In this document: one piece after another, positions 36,186 through 47,341 of the stretch
Position numbering within the stretch: the first letter of the stretch is position 1
How the letters are laid out: every line of letters begins with the position of its first letter
Assembly (NCBI GenBank): GCA_027605045.1
Contig: JAQFWX010000001.1
Coordinates: 1,736,001 to 1,800,000, forward strand
From: Phallus indusiatus
Lineage: Eukaryota; Basidiomycota; Agaricomycetes; Phallales; Phallaceae
Direction: 5' to 3'
Length of the DNA stretch: 64,000 nt
Notes under the pieces: generated by a model
Told to the model about the DNA's origin: nothing
What the model saw: only the letters and a program-made list of their open reading frames with translations
Databases searched by the model: none
Position numbers and translations under genes: made by a program

Positions 36186-37631
36186 ATGGCGAATATTACA
36201 ATCGTAAGCACTGTTCTTGATTTGTTTGTGCATTCAGCGTTAAATGTTAACTATGGCTTCCAGGGTCCTATCACAGCAGACTGCAGCAACACCGCTGCAA
36301 ACTGGGTTAGTGTTCGATCTTTTATTTGTGAATAGGTATGCTTACACCGCTTTCAATTCCATGAAGACCTTCAACGATCTAGGCAAAAATCCCTGTCAAG
36401 GTTAATCTGGACCGATATTTTGAGTCATTAATTTTAACTGACAACTCTTTTAGTGGCTTCCTTCTTAGCCCAAGCATGTGTACCAGATCGTACGTTCAGA
36501 ACCAAGTTAATATGTGATGTCTATTGACTCTAGGAATTTTACAGTTCCTCCCATTCCTCCACTTATCCAGGGAAACGCCTATTCGGGTCCCGGCACTCCC
36601 GCCCAATCTAACCAATGTATCTGTAGCAGTGTAACGTATTCGATGGTCGCGGCTTGTTCTTACTGTCAAAACGGGCTATACAGAAAGTAGGTAACATAAG
36701 CCATTAATACGCTGACGTGCTAATTCTATTCAAGCTGGGCCGGAGATAGCAGCTGGTCCCAGAATTGTTCTTCTCAAGATCTCAGTGTCGGAAAGTTCGT
36801 TTTGTGATGTTCGCGTCATTACGAACGGTCGTCTCATTATGATTTTTTAGATATCCTTTGACGATTGTGCAGAATTTTTCGGTTCCGATTTGGGCTTATC
36901 TTAATATTTCAGTTCGTGTTGTTATACCAGTATCTCCCGCCGGTGTAGTGTTGATCATGCTATCCAGGCAACTAACACATGGGACCTAAACGCAGCCCAT
37001 CAGCTCGCAGGGAGTGCCCCAGATATAACCGGTCTGAACGCACCAACATTTAGCAGCGCAGCTGCCGTTCCTACTGGCTTAAGTTTACCAGGACCAGAAC
37101 TCCCAACATTCACGCCGGCTCAAACCACGCCTGTGCAGCAAAAGTCAGACGTTGGACCAATTGTTGGAGGAATACTTGGCGGTCTCCTTGGATTGTTGGC
37201 ATGCATAGTTGGTGCTATTCTGTTCCTGCGGTATCGAAGCCACGACAAGTCAAAAACCGCACCACCAATGGCCGCAAAATATGATTCTCAGTCCATGGCT
37301 TATCAAAGTAATGGGCAATCTTACAGCACGAGGCATAGTCGTTATCAACAGCCAAAGTTATATGTAAATCTCTATAACTACTTGGAGTTGCACTATGATA
37401 TTTACTATGACTAAAATCTAGGATCCTTCTGATCCGTCTACCTTTCCTGTAACACCATCACCAACAGCTCCTACGGCATCAACCACCAATGGTTATTCCG
37501 CGCAGTCTCGCTCAAGTACGCCGTCCAACCGAAGTTCTGCACCGTCACAGGGGAAACTTCACAGTCCTTTACGAACGTATCCTAATGCTCAAAGTGGGCG
37601 CGAGTGGTTTTCCCCAGTTCCCGAGTTATGA
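36186..37631 (+). CDS. Single-pass membrane protein with Cys-rich ectodomain (Agaricomycete family)
   Basis: The ectodomain has the family pattern C..TAANWTFNDLGKNPCQVASFL, ACVPDR..FTVPPIPP, CICSSVTYSMVAACSYCQNG, SWSQNCSSQD and VPIWAYLNIS, suggesting several disulphides. A Pro/Thr-rich stretch precedes one transmembrane helix (VGGILGGLLGLLACIVGAIL) with a basic stop-transfer (RYRSHDK). The cytosolic tail is Ser/Pro/Tyr-rich and disordered. No cleaved signal peptide is apparent from the start used (MANITI|GPITADC), so either the protein is a type III membrane protein or a 5' exon is missed. About nine exons; the intron before ATNTWDLNAAHQLAG is needed for frame. Function unknown; the layout resembles a surface sensor. 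Confidence 0.72.
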
Positions 37632-37943
37632 AGCCTTTGTCTGTCTTTTCTTCCTGTCTCTATGATTCTCCTTTACGGCAGAACCGTTTTCTTTTCATTC
37701 TTTTTCGCTCTTTTTCAAATCAGGCCTAGAACATTGGGTATGGTCGTATACGCTCGTTGAATCAATATGTTTTACTATCTAACTTTGTATCTATTTGTTG
37801 ACAATGATACAAATGTTTTCATCATAGATGCCTGACACATACCATCAGATGCCGCGTGATTCGAAGCAACTTTGAAGGCCTATAGCGCATCGATACCACA
37901 AAATTTGCCGAATGAACGTAGCAACCTATCTATCTTCACCAGT
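37632..37943. other. Short intergenic, pyrimidine-rich start
   Basis: 312 bp. T/C-rich 3' flank of the membrane-protein gene, then the leader of the YCII gene. Nothing distinct. Confidence 0.55.
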
Positions 37944-38414
37944 ATGTCTGACGATTTGGAAACCTTCATTGTTTATGCACCCTATCACACCGATAATGAC
38001 GCCGTTGAACGAAGAACCTTATTTCGAAGTGAACATGCTGCCGCCATAGCAAGATTGAGGGATAACGGTGGTCTCCGTATGCGTTTCGTTACTAGCTGTG
38101 TTTCCCATTAATTGACTGAGCTATATGACTCGGAAGAGCGAGCCATTATGCACCTGAAACCACCTTCGGCTGCACAGGACTCAGAGCCTGAGTCTGGGAC
38201 TGCAACAAACAAACCTGAATTCCTGGCAGCGACGTTGATTCTCAAGGCCCGTACTTATTCTGAGGCTCAAGACATGATACATTCCGATGTCTTTTGGAAA
38301 GAGAATGTTGTAAGATATTTTCAGCATCAATACAATACCGTGGTATTTATATTTTCGTCATTCCAGTGGAACAAGGAGCAGCTAGTTATAAATCCGGCTA
38401 TGATTTTGTTCTAG
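37944..38414 (+). CDS. YCII-related domain protein
   Basis: Small ferredoxin-like fold protein. The first in-frame ATG at 37944 gives MSDDLETFIVYAPYHTDND, then VERRTLFRSEHAAAIARLRDNGGL, matching the YCII family start. The C-terminal half is FLAATLILKARTYSEAQDMI..SDVFWKENVWNKEQLVINPAMIL. The two halves lie in the same frame but are separated by a TAA; a 60-nt intron (GTATGCG .. CTCGGAAG) removes it. A second intron precedes WNKEQL. The middle of the protein (HLKPPSAAQDSEPES) is unusually long and acidic for the family. Biochemical role unknown; bacterial YciI-like proteins have been proposed to be small enzymes. Confidence 0.75.
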
Positions 38415-38697
38415 CAGACAAAGTTGAAATAATTTGCAGCTTTAAAGAATCAGTTTAATATGCTGTAATTACCATGGGAAGGAAGAGTAGTAAACAAGGG
38501 GCTCAATAGTAAACTCAATTGCCGACAGACAAAGGGACATTGCCGCCGCTGCGCGGCTCTCTACTTCAAAAAGATGTCATCAATGCTCTTGTCTGACCTC
38601 AATCGTCGCATTGTCTCAAATGCCCGAATAGTCTCTTATTTGTGCTGTTTGAATCTATATCTGTGTTTTCTGAGAACCTCCGGGCCCCCAATCTGAC

Positions 38698-40587
38698 ATG
38701 CCAAAGTCGCCTACCGCTTCACAAGCCACTACTATAACATCGCGGTCAAAAACTGCAGACGGACCTGGCATGTACTATACTACACGCGCTGCTAGTTTGT
38801 ATTGTACCCCTACTGCCATCCCAAGTATCGCCCCTACTTCGCCAACCCAACCCTTCGCGTCAGGTCATTTAGAAATTGCGCCGCCAAATCACAGCCAACC
38901 CATCGAGATGCAAGATGCGATCCAGCTCGTCAACAACGGGTATCCATTTTTCGACTCAGATGAATCTGATTATGAGCCTGACGTCAATGCTCAGACATCA
39001 TCGGCAGGCCCATCTCGACCCAAGTACGCTTCACGCGCTGTTATCTATCTTCGTTCGTACTTGAAAGGTGCACGACTGCCAGAACTATTCCGAGCCTCAA
39101 CGAAATCTCCTTACGCGGATGTACTCTTTCCTGTAGGAGATCCAACCAAGAGAAACTTATTGTCTATCATGCCGAATCCAAAACGAAAGATTTCCCAGTG
39201 TAGGAAGTTCTCACAAGAAAGATTTATCAAGGCTACGAAATTATGTGAGTTTTCGAAACTTGTCATTACAGCCATTGCTTGATTTGCTGACTGATTCAAA
39301 TCCGATAGATTTCGTGGAAAATGTATACGGGCCAGAAGACTTTATCACTATGATTAACACAGGCGTGCCAGCTTCTTCTCCGGACGAAGCACTTACTCTT
39401 CAGAGTTACCTTGGGTCTCGCTACATTGCCCCAGAAGAAAAAATGTCGGTTCCTTATCCGAGAAATCTCACAGGACTTATTGAATGGTTCGATAACTATC
39501 CACTACGGACGCTAACACGAGCCATGCATCTCGCAAACCCGTCGACGTCTCGGTGGTGGTTTGATCGGGTTTTACCACAAGACCTTGGAGAGGATTTTGT
39601 CAGGAATAAACACATGTTAGCTGTGGTCGCTTGGCGTTTTCACGCGGACACATCAAAACGACCTTGGTTCAAGGAGCTTGACGACGAGATGGGTTGGTTA
39701 GTTTCGGAGGAAAGGGGCATAGATTTCCTCAAAGTTCATCCGCATCGGAAACCTTGGTTTATACCCTCGGCGGAAGTTTCTCTCGCTATTATCATTCAAC
39801 CCCCATGGATACTAAGCTGGGAAGACCTCAAAGATGTTGCGAAATGTAGAGATGTGAGTCCTGCGTTTTATATTACTAGAACACTCCTCTTATTTTCTTG
39901 CGTCTTTCTCTCTGTTAGTTACCGGAGTTAACTGATCCAGCTGTTGACCCGTCCAAACATTATACCATGGCCCAGCGCGTGTGGTGTCAAATACGAGACG
40001 CGTGTCATAAATTAAACACAAAGTATTTCGTTCTGACAACGTACGAAGGTTGGTTGTTTGGCAAGTTTGGTGGGGGCACTGGAGGGTCAGGTTATATTCC
40101 TTGTTCAAAATCTACTATTCGAGAGTGGGTCGATTCGTCGAAGCGATGCGGCCAAAGGATGAAGGTCGCGCCTTGGGCTTTTGATCAATGGACCTACGTC
40201 GAGACATCTGAATTGCTTAACTTTAATGCTTTAAACCCAACTGTTATGCAATATCTGCACTTTTGGACAGCTCGCAGCATGTCGCTAAAGAAGTCCCGCG
40301 AGATCGCTCTTGAAGTTCAATTTACAAGCGAGGAAATCGAAGCCGCTGAGATTTTGGTTACACATCCCCAAGGGGTGCTCACAACGTATGAGTTACAACA
40401 TCATACCAGCAACCGGCCTCGCTCGTCTCGTCCAACCTCTCGATTTGCACCATATTCTGGACGTCCACCAAAGCGGGTAGAGGACGAAAACCCTTCTACA
40501 GGGCTGCTGTTTACTTTAATGAAGGGTATCGGCAAGTATTTTGCGGGAACTGGTTCTCGCGAGGGAACAATTGCGAATGGGAGTTGA
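38698..40587 (+). CDS. Conserved-looking basidiomycete protein of unknown function
   Basis: Not assigned to a family. Three exons give about 590 residues. The N-terminal ~130 are Ser/Thr/Pro-rich and disordered with an acidic patch (FDSDESDYEPD). Then come SRAVIYLRSYLKGARLPELF, YFVENVYGPEDFITMINTG, a Trp-rich region (SRWWFDRVLP, ADTSKRPWFKELDDEMGWL, SWEDLKDVAKCRDLPELTD) and CHKLNTKYFVLTTYEGWLFGKF, a phrase also found in Agaricomycete kinase-like or effector-like orphans where a strand-loop-strand binds the query protein. The C terminus is Arg/Ser-rich and disordered. No catalytic signature can be named. ACAAAGGGA lies about 165 bp upstream. Confidence 0.7.
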
Positions 40588-41467
40588 GCAGGCTCGCTAC
40601 CTTACGATCCGCTTCTTGCGCTTTCAGGCTGATTCCTCAAAACAGGATGAAGGTGTCTGCCCGAAAAAAAAATAGTGGTCAATGATGGCTATACTTTGTC
40701 TTCTTTGTTGATTTGCCTGATTTTATTCCCATTATTCCTTATCAAGTCATCTAACTAACTCTTTGCTTCAACTATAATTCTTCGTTTTTGCGATAATGTT
40801 TTAAATTTGACGCTATAACTTTGTTTGTATTTTTATAGACTGCTCATGCATATGTAGCTTTACTATACTTGTCTTATTAGAGGATCCACCGTCTGTACTA
40901 AACTATCGATACGTCACCAAATATGTGTACGGAGATATATTAATACATGAACCACAAGCCTACCGTATCTATGCAAACTACGCGCTGTTGTCCTACGAAT
41001 TGGAAAGATGCAACATACTTTTTTTTCTCGAAAAGAAGCGGAATGCCACTGCGCAACCGCTGTCGTCAGTAGCAACGAGCTCAGTTCTCATTCCGAATGC
41101 CGTCTTCTTACAAATCAACCTTGAACAAGTGCTTGTCCCTCCTATTATAATTTACTGTCCATTGCGTACATCGGATACCTTGGACACAAACAGGATCCAC
41201 CTTCTAATTTATTTCGGTTATATAGTGGGGACTGGCTGCCCAACAATTTGAAACGCAAAAGCGAAGCCCGTAAGCGCCCGTAAGCGAAACCGTGATCACT
41301 GCCACGGCCTATTTTTTTTTTTTGAATCAGCTAGTCTTTAAGAACGTCATTTCTTCAGGCTTCCTCCCCATTATTTTGGACGATTGTTTTATGCTTTGAA
41401 TACCTCCTATACTTTCCAAGAGGTACCTCATTCATTCTTATCATCCTCTTTTTCCAAGTAATATATT
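40588..41467. other. Intergenic upstream of MAPKK
   Basis: 880 bp, AT-rich. A direct duplication CCCGTAAGCG lies at about 41266-41285. No supported gene; the long open frame at 40925-41251 starts at GTG and has no family likeness. Confidence 0.6.
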
Positions 41468-43090
41468 ATGGCGTCTCCAATCGTTCGCAAGAAGCGCAAC
41501 TACAAGCACTTGGCTCTCGACGTCTCCATATCAAACAACATCACCCCACCTACTACTCAACCACCTCCAATTCCCCCTCGGCTTCCCCCTGCAGCTGCCA
41601 CAGGTGCAACAACCAATTCTGTCAAGAAGAAACCTCCGGCCATAGATCTCTCCAAGTCAAAAGTTGTCAAAGATAACGGGAATGACTCCGGTCTCGAAAT
41701 TTCATCCTCTTCCGATTTTCTTACTATCTCTGCTTCTCCGAGTTCCGTTCCTTCAACTGGTTCGACAAATCCGAAGACAAATTATCACCACCTCACCGAG
41801 CAAATTGCAACTCTTGATATGAATTCGGAGAAAAAATTGGAAATCAAGGCGGAAGATCTCAAGGAATTGGCTGAACTTGGACAGGGAAATAGTGGAAGCG
41901 TGAAGAAAGTTGAACATATACCCACAGGGACGATTCTAGCTAAGAAGGTGAGGCAAATGTAGATCGGATGACGTTTTTCGCTCTTGGTTCTTACTCCGTT
42001 CATTTGTCATACAGATTGTTTTAATAGATGCTAAGCCATCTGTCAGGAAACAGATATTGCGAGAGTTGCAGATTATGCATGATTGTCATTCGCCCCATAT
42101 AATCTCGTTTCATGGCGCTTTTGTCTCCGATCCAAACATTTGCATATGCATGGAGTTTATGGACAGGGGTTCCCTGGACGGCATTTACAAAAAACATGGG
42201 GCAATCGCTATCGACATTGTTGGAAAAATTGCCCTGGTTGTACTCGAAGGTCTCACCTATCTTTACGACTCCCATCGCATCATCCATAGAGGTTTGTTGT
42301 CTAATTCACAATTCCTTTTGTTCTGGTTCTGAAACTAGATGTTATTTTTTTAGATATCAAACCATCTAATATTCTTTTTAATTCAAAAGGACAAATCAAG
42401 ATTTGTGATTTTGGTGTTTCCGGCGAGCTTATAAATTCCATTGCGAATACTTTTGTGGGGACTTCGACCTATATGAGTGTAAGCCAAAACCTTTATCACA
42501 ACGATCGTATTCATATGACACTCTTGTTCTTCAGCCTGAACGTATACAAGGAGCTCCATATACTGTGAAATCTGACGTATGGTCGTTGGGAATATCTTTG
42601 ATTGAGTTGGCCCTTGGGCGGTTTCCTTTTGCTGACTCGTCATCGGATGAAGAAAGCGATTCTGACCTGGAAAACACTCTTTCGCCGGCTAAACCAGGTT
42701 CGGTTATCATTCAGACACAGGCTACAGCTATATCGAATATACGATCCAAAGCTACTTCCAAGAAGGACAAACGGAAGAGTCGAGGTGTTAGTCTTCAAGG
42801 TGGAGGCATGACCATGAGTATTTTGGAGCTTCTACAGCACATAGTCAATGAGGATGCTCCTCGGTTGACACCAGAGGATAAGTTCCCACCTGAAGCGATT
42901 AATTTTGTCAACCGTTGCTTGTTGAAGGACCCAGATGCTCGACCAGCTCCGAAGGATTTACTTGTAAGTTTTGACCTCTCCCGATCATTCATCGATTAAC
43001 TTTGTTTGTTTTTAAAAGACACACGAATGGATAATCAAATCGAGAGCTGCAGAAGTGGATCTAGAAGGTTGGGCTGCAACGTTGGAATGA
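41468..43090 (+). CDS. MAP kinase kinase, Ste7/Fuz7/Byr1 type
   Basis: Dual-specificity kinase of the pheromone/filamentation MAPK cascade. The start at 41468 is followed by [14 protein letters not shown], a basic-hydrophobic MAPK docking motif, and a Pro-rich linker. Kinase core: Gly loop [11 protein letters not shown], Lys in [27 protein letters not shown], activation loop [17 protein letters not shown] with the Ser/Thr pair phosphorylated by the MAPKKK. A MEK-type Pro/Ser insert ([13 protein letters not shown] .. KDKRKSRG) precedes [13 protein letters not shown]. The end [23 protein letters not shown] is typical of the Ste7 subgroup. Six exons join cleanly. Acts downstream of a Ste11-type kinase and upstream of a Fus3/Kpp2-type MAPK; none of those is in the window. 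Confidence 0.93.
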
Positions 43091-43385
43091 TTGGCGGCTG
43101 TGTACTACTATACCCCCCTCTTCAATGAATGTCGATGTTTCAATAGCTGCTTTTTATTCATTGCCGATTGGGATTTGAGATAAACGCCATAATTTGGATA
43201 GTAAAATTGTACCAATAAAAACTTAAAATATGCGCTTTGGACCAGAAAAAGATGTGTGTTTCTCTGAATTTTGCTCCCGCTGTGCCGCACAGACCTTTTG
43301 TGTGCTAAAGATTAGATAAGGACTAAATCCGCCCACAAGTGCAAACAAAGCTCCCCTTTACCCCTCCTGCTCTCCCTCTTTTTCC

Positions 43386-45471
43386 ATGGGCAACACTTCC
43401 TCAAACCCCGCACCGACAACGACAGCCACGGCGACGACATCAAGAAGAGAGTCGCTAGCGCCGACTCGCTCGCGGCCTCTCAAAACCAAAAAACGCTCCA
43501 TAGTCGATCATCCACCTTTACTCGCTGCTGCTCAACCATCGCACCATCCCCTCCCATCGAACCCCATTCCCATCCCGATTCCAGGACCACCACCTACGCA
43601 GTATAACGGGCCCCCACATGGCACTAATATTCCAAGAATAACCCCGCGAAACAACGATTCCGCAGACGTAGTTCCCGATCTCTTGTCTCAAAATCAGCAT
43701 TCTCAGCTTCATCGTCCGTTACAGTACACGTCGACTAGCAGTTTTGGTGTCGTTAGACGGGCGCCGGCGAATGCTAGTCAAGACGGCGGGGGCGGTGGTA
43801 CTGGTGGTGCTGCGTCGAATAATAACACGTGGCAGAATCATCCAGAGAGATCGCAAGCTTCGCTTGGCAACGCCGATGATATAGCAGCCGGACAGGAGAA
43901 CGAAGATGGTGAAATTGTTAGATCGAGTATTCCACTTCGATTGCCGCAGGCTATTATGGCAGCGGCGAGTCAAGGTCATTTACCTGCTATTTCGCAAAAG
44001 AATGGGGATGACTTTGATGATGATGACGACGAACGTCTCATTCCGACGACGATTGTCTGGAAGAGCGGTGGGAATGATGTCTTTCTAGCTGGTACTTTTC
44101 ACCGTTTAGAATGGCGAGCTAGGGAGAGAATGTATTTCGAGTACGTGTTTTCGAAGTCAACTATATTCCTCTCACTGATTTTTACTTGTCACCCTTAAAC
44201 AGTCCGTCAACTTCGACGCACGTTGCTACGATTAACATTCCTCCTGGAACTTATCGTATCAAATTTATCGTTGACGACGCTTGGCGCTGTTCTCCTGATT
44301 TACCTACTGCCGCAGATGACAAGACGGGAAATTTAGTCAATTATATAGATGTCGAAGACCCCCTGACGCTGGTCGGTCAAGGAGGTGACGAAACACAGGG
44401 ACAGAATACCAAAGTCATGAAGGCCAACCTTCGGAGAACATATCATCCTCGTCGAGGTGGTGGTGGTGGTGGTGGTGGAGGCGAAAAGAACCCCACGAAT
44501 CAACAAGTTGCAATCACATCTCGGTCGCCGACAAGTGGGAGAGCGTATCATCCGCCTTTACTTCCTCCTTCGGACAGCTTTTGGGGCGAAGATACGTCAA
44601 GACCTCCTCAAGTTCAGGCCAGTTCTGGTGGTGACGGCCCTAGTGCATCTCCTACTCTAACTCCATTCCATAGTGGATCTGGTGGATGGGAACATGGTCG
44701 CGATGGTGTTATTGAGAGATGGACCGACGTTATTCCGGAACCTCTTATTGCGGCTGCGCAGCAAGAAGAAGCGTATATCCAAGCTTTGAATGCCGCTAGG
44801 GAAGTGAGGCGCGGTGGGGCTGGTACAAGGGGCGGTGGAACTGTTGGATCATTAGGCATGGGCGTCCCTAGTATTCCCATGGCTCCTAGGTTACCGAGAC
44901 ATCTCGATAAAGTCATTCTCAATGCGAAGAGTGGAAATACAAATATCACTAGCAATGGTTGGGGTGCGGTTCTTCCTAGTCTTAGTGGGGCTGGTGTCTC
45001 GAACTCGAATCCGCCGTCTTCTTCTACTGCCTCCACTGCCACCACCGCCACTTCCACCAATACCACCACTGCCACTACTACAACTACTGCCGCTACTACA
45101 GATGTTACACGAGCTTCTAGCTCGCGTACTCGTTCTACCCGTTCTCGCACTTTGGGTATGACTTCGTTACCCGATAATACGACGTCTCATGAAGCCCCTG
45201 GAAAGCCATTTTTCCCCAACCCCATTGCTGGGTTAGACCATTGGGCACAGGTACAGGCGGATGACTCGAGTGTACTTCCTGTTCCTAGTCATGTCATTTT
45301 ACATCATCTGGGAACGAGCGCGATTAAAAATGGTGTTCTTGCGGTTAGTGATACCACCAGGTACAATAAAAAGGTATGTTATATGAGTTGTATCAACAGC
45401 TTCTATTTTTTGACGGTTTGATTTGTTTTTGATAATAGTATATCACGACGATTTATTACAAGCCGATTTGA
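43386..45471 (+). CDS. AMPK/SNF1 complex beta subunit (Gal83/Sip2 type)
   Basis: Scaffold subunit of the SNF1 kinase. The N terminus MGNTSSNPAP is a good N-myristoylation site, which in Sip2 controls membrane association. After a Pro/Asn-rich disordered region comes the CBM48 glycogen-binding module: TTIVWKSGGNDVFLAGTFHRLEW, ATINIPPGTYRIKFIVDDAWRCSP. A long low-complexity linker (poly-Gly, Ser/Pro, Thr/Ala runs) separates it from the C-terminal ASC domain: VPSHVILHHLGTSAIKNG .. VLAVSDTTRYNKKYITTIYYKPI, which binds the alpha and gamma subunits. Three exons; the last is only 11 codons and ends at 45471. The linker of about 300 residues is longer than in yeast. Confidence 0.9.
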
Positions 45472-46963
45472 AAAGAAAAAAACGATAAAGGTGTATTGTA
45501 TCATTGTTGCTTTTGTTTTTCTAGAATTCAAATAGAAGAGAAGAGAGAGAGAGAGAAAGAGAATGAACAGTCTTTTGAAGAACAAGGGTTGCTGATTCGC
45601 ATCACACACACTATATATCTAAAGCGTACACACCCCTCCGATGATATACGTTGATACCACAACGAGACTTCGCGTTCCGGATGATAACAAGTGGAGGACT
45701 GTCACATCATATCTTGTAGCCCCGCCTGCGACAATGGCCTTCCCCTCACCACTCCTCTCCCTCCTTTCACCTCCGATTTACCTTCCCCCACGCCCGCTAC
45801 CTTTACCTCTGCCTATCTATCATTTATTCTTATTTCCTTAGACACCCGATCCGGTGTCGCTCGTGTAACGCCGCAGTCGGTGTAACACTACTTCCCTAAT
45901 GATGCTACTCCGCGAAGAGAACAAGAAAAAAGTTAAAGTTTATTTTGATTTGACTTTTTTTTGAACGAAAGGTTGTTTGGGGTTCTTTGATTTTCGTAGA
46001 GTCTAAAGTCCGAATTCAATCATTCTATTCCTTTTTGGGAACGTGCAGAGTCGACAAGAGAAAAAGAACACCCATATACTTGCATACTGTCCTGTCAAGA
46101 TTTGAATAGGTCATGGCATAACAACCGATGCGAAGCTTTATATAAAAATGTTATAGAATTTTCTGGAGATACATATATGATGGTGACTTCCGATATCTTA
46201 TATATTTATTCGTTGTGATATTCGTGAAGTTCCCTTGTTTCTCTCTTTCTTTTGTGTCTAGCTTTTTTCCCACTTTTTTTTCCCACAATCTAAATAGAAG
46301 CATCTGTTTGCCTGTCTCTTTATGTCAATGCATATTGAAAGCGCTTGAGTCTTGTATATATACATCATATATATATGTATATGCTGCCATCTTGACATAA
46401 ATTTAGTGCCGACCTGTTTAATTTGCCAACGTTCATACTTTTAAATACAACGAAGGAAGTACCATTACATTGAATTCAGCCAATTTATTTTGATCCGAGC
46501 CTACTATTATAGCTACTATAGCTAATAGGCGTATACGTACACACATGTTAGGAACGAGGGTATGTGCAATATTGAATTTATATATGTCAATGGTATGGCG
46601 CAATTCGTTATTCAAGTCGACGACAAAGCACGTTCAACTGTCCTAAACGTCTCCAGTGGCAGCTCAATTTGTCCCCCTTGGCACAAGTTCTTTGCGTTTT
46701 GGCAAAAGTGCTTTTTATGGGTGTTGAGCGCTGTACTAAGGCATGCAGGAGGTGTTATATGACATTTCTGGGGTGGAGCATTCATTGCGTTATTGCTCTT
46801 ATTTTGGATATGATTTAACAAAGTGTGAGAAGGAATGGCGTCATTTCAAATAGTCATTCTCTTTTTATTGATGTATACATACATGTATTAATGTATATAT
46901 TAGCTGCGGAAGGGAAACAATGAGAACATACGGAGAATTGTGTTCAAATGACCGACAGTCTTG

Positions 46964-47053
46964 TCCGAATGAAAGGACAAAGACCATAAATTCTTACCCA
47001 GGCTCATTGGTCTTTTCCGAATGAAAGGACCAAAATTCCCTTTTACCCAGGCA
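46964..47053 (+). repeat. Two-copy imperfect direct repeat
   Basis: TCCGAATGAAAGGACAAA .. TTACCCAGGC occurs at 46964-47003 and, slightly altered, at 47016-47053. It lies about 290-380 bp upstream of the oxygenase start. Confidence 0.75.
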
Positions 47054-47274
47054 CATGAATGTATGTATGCATATAGGAATGCAACTTTTAGGTGTAGGAA
47101 CCAGTTATTCAAGGTCATGAGCGGAGAATTTAGATTACTGGAGTTAACTTCATGTCTCATGTCAATGTATGCAGTTTCATTCCTTCAATTGGAAAAGAAT
47201 TAAAAGCGAATGAATTTGAGCACTAGTTGATTGACGTAAAGTCAGCAAGCATTGGCACTACATTCTACGAGGGG

Positions 47275-47280
47275 TATAAA
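47275..47280 (+). promoter_or_regulatory. TATA box of the 2OG oxygenase gene
   Basis: GGGGTATAAAATACC sits 62-67 bp upstream of the ATG at 47342. It is one of the few strong TATA boxes in the window, suggesting an inducible gene. Confidence 0.6.
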
Positions 47281-47341
47281 ATACCTGGGTCAAAACACTT
47301 TCGAGTCAAGACACAGGAAACATCTCTATTACCTGCTAACG

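Larger units (their letters stand above)
45472..47341. other. Long intergenic region
   Basis: 1.87 kb of AT-rich DNA, the largest gap with no supported gene. It includes a long purine tract on the + strand (AGAAGAGAGAGAGAGAAAGAGAA near 45540), TA repeats near 46365, a two-copy repeat at 46964-47053, and the promoter of the 2OG oxygenase. Confidence 0.6.

Noticed and set aside
38040..38160. In-frame TAA inside the YCII gene
   Set aside because: A 60-nt intron with acceptable splice sites removes it, and the two halves match one family.
40925..41251. 108-codon open frame before the MAPKK gene
   Set aside because: Starts at GTG rather than ATG and has no recognisable domain or splice continuation.
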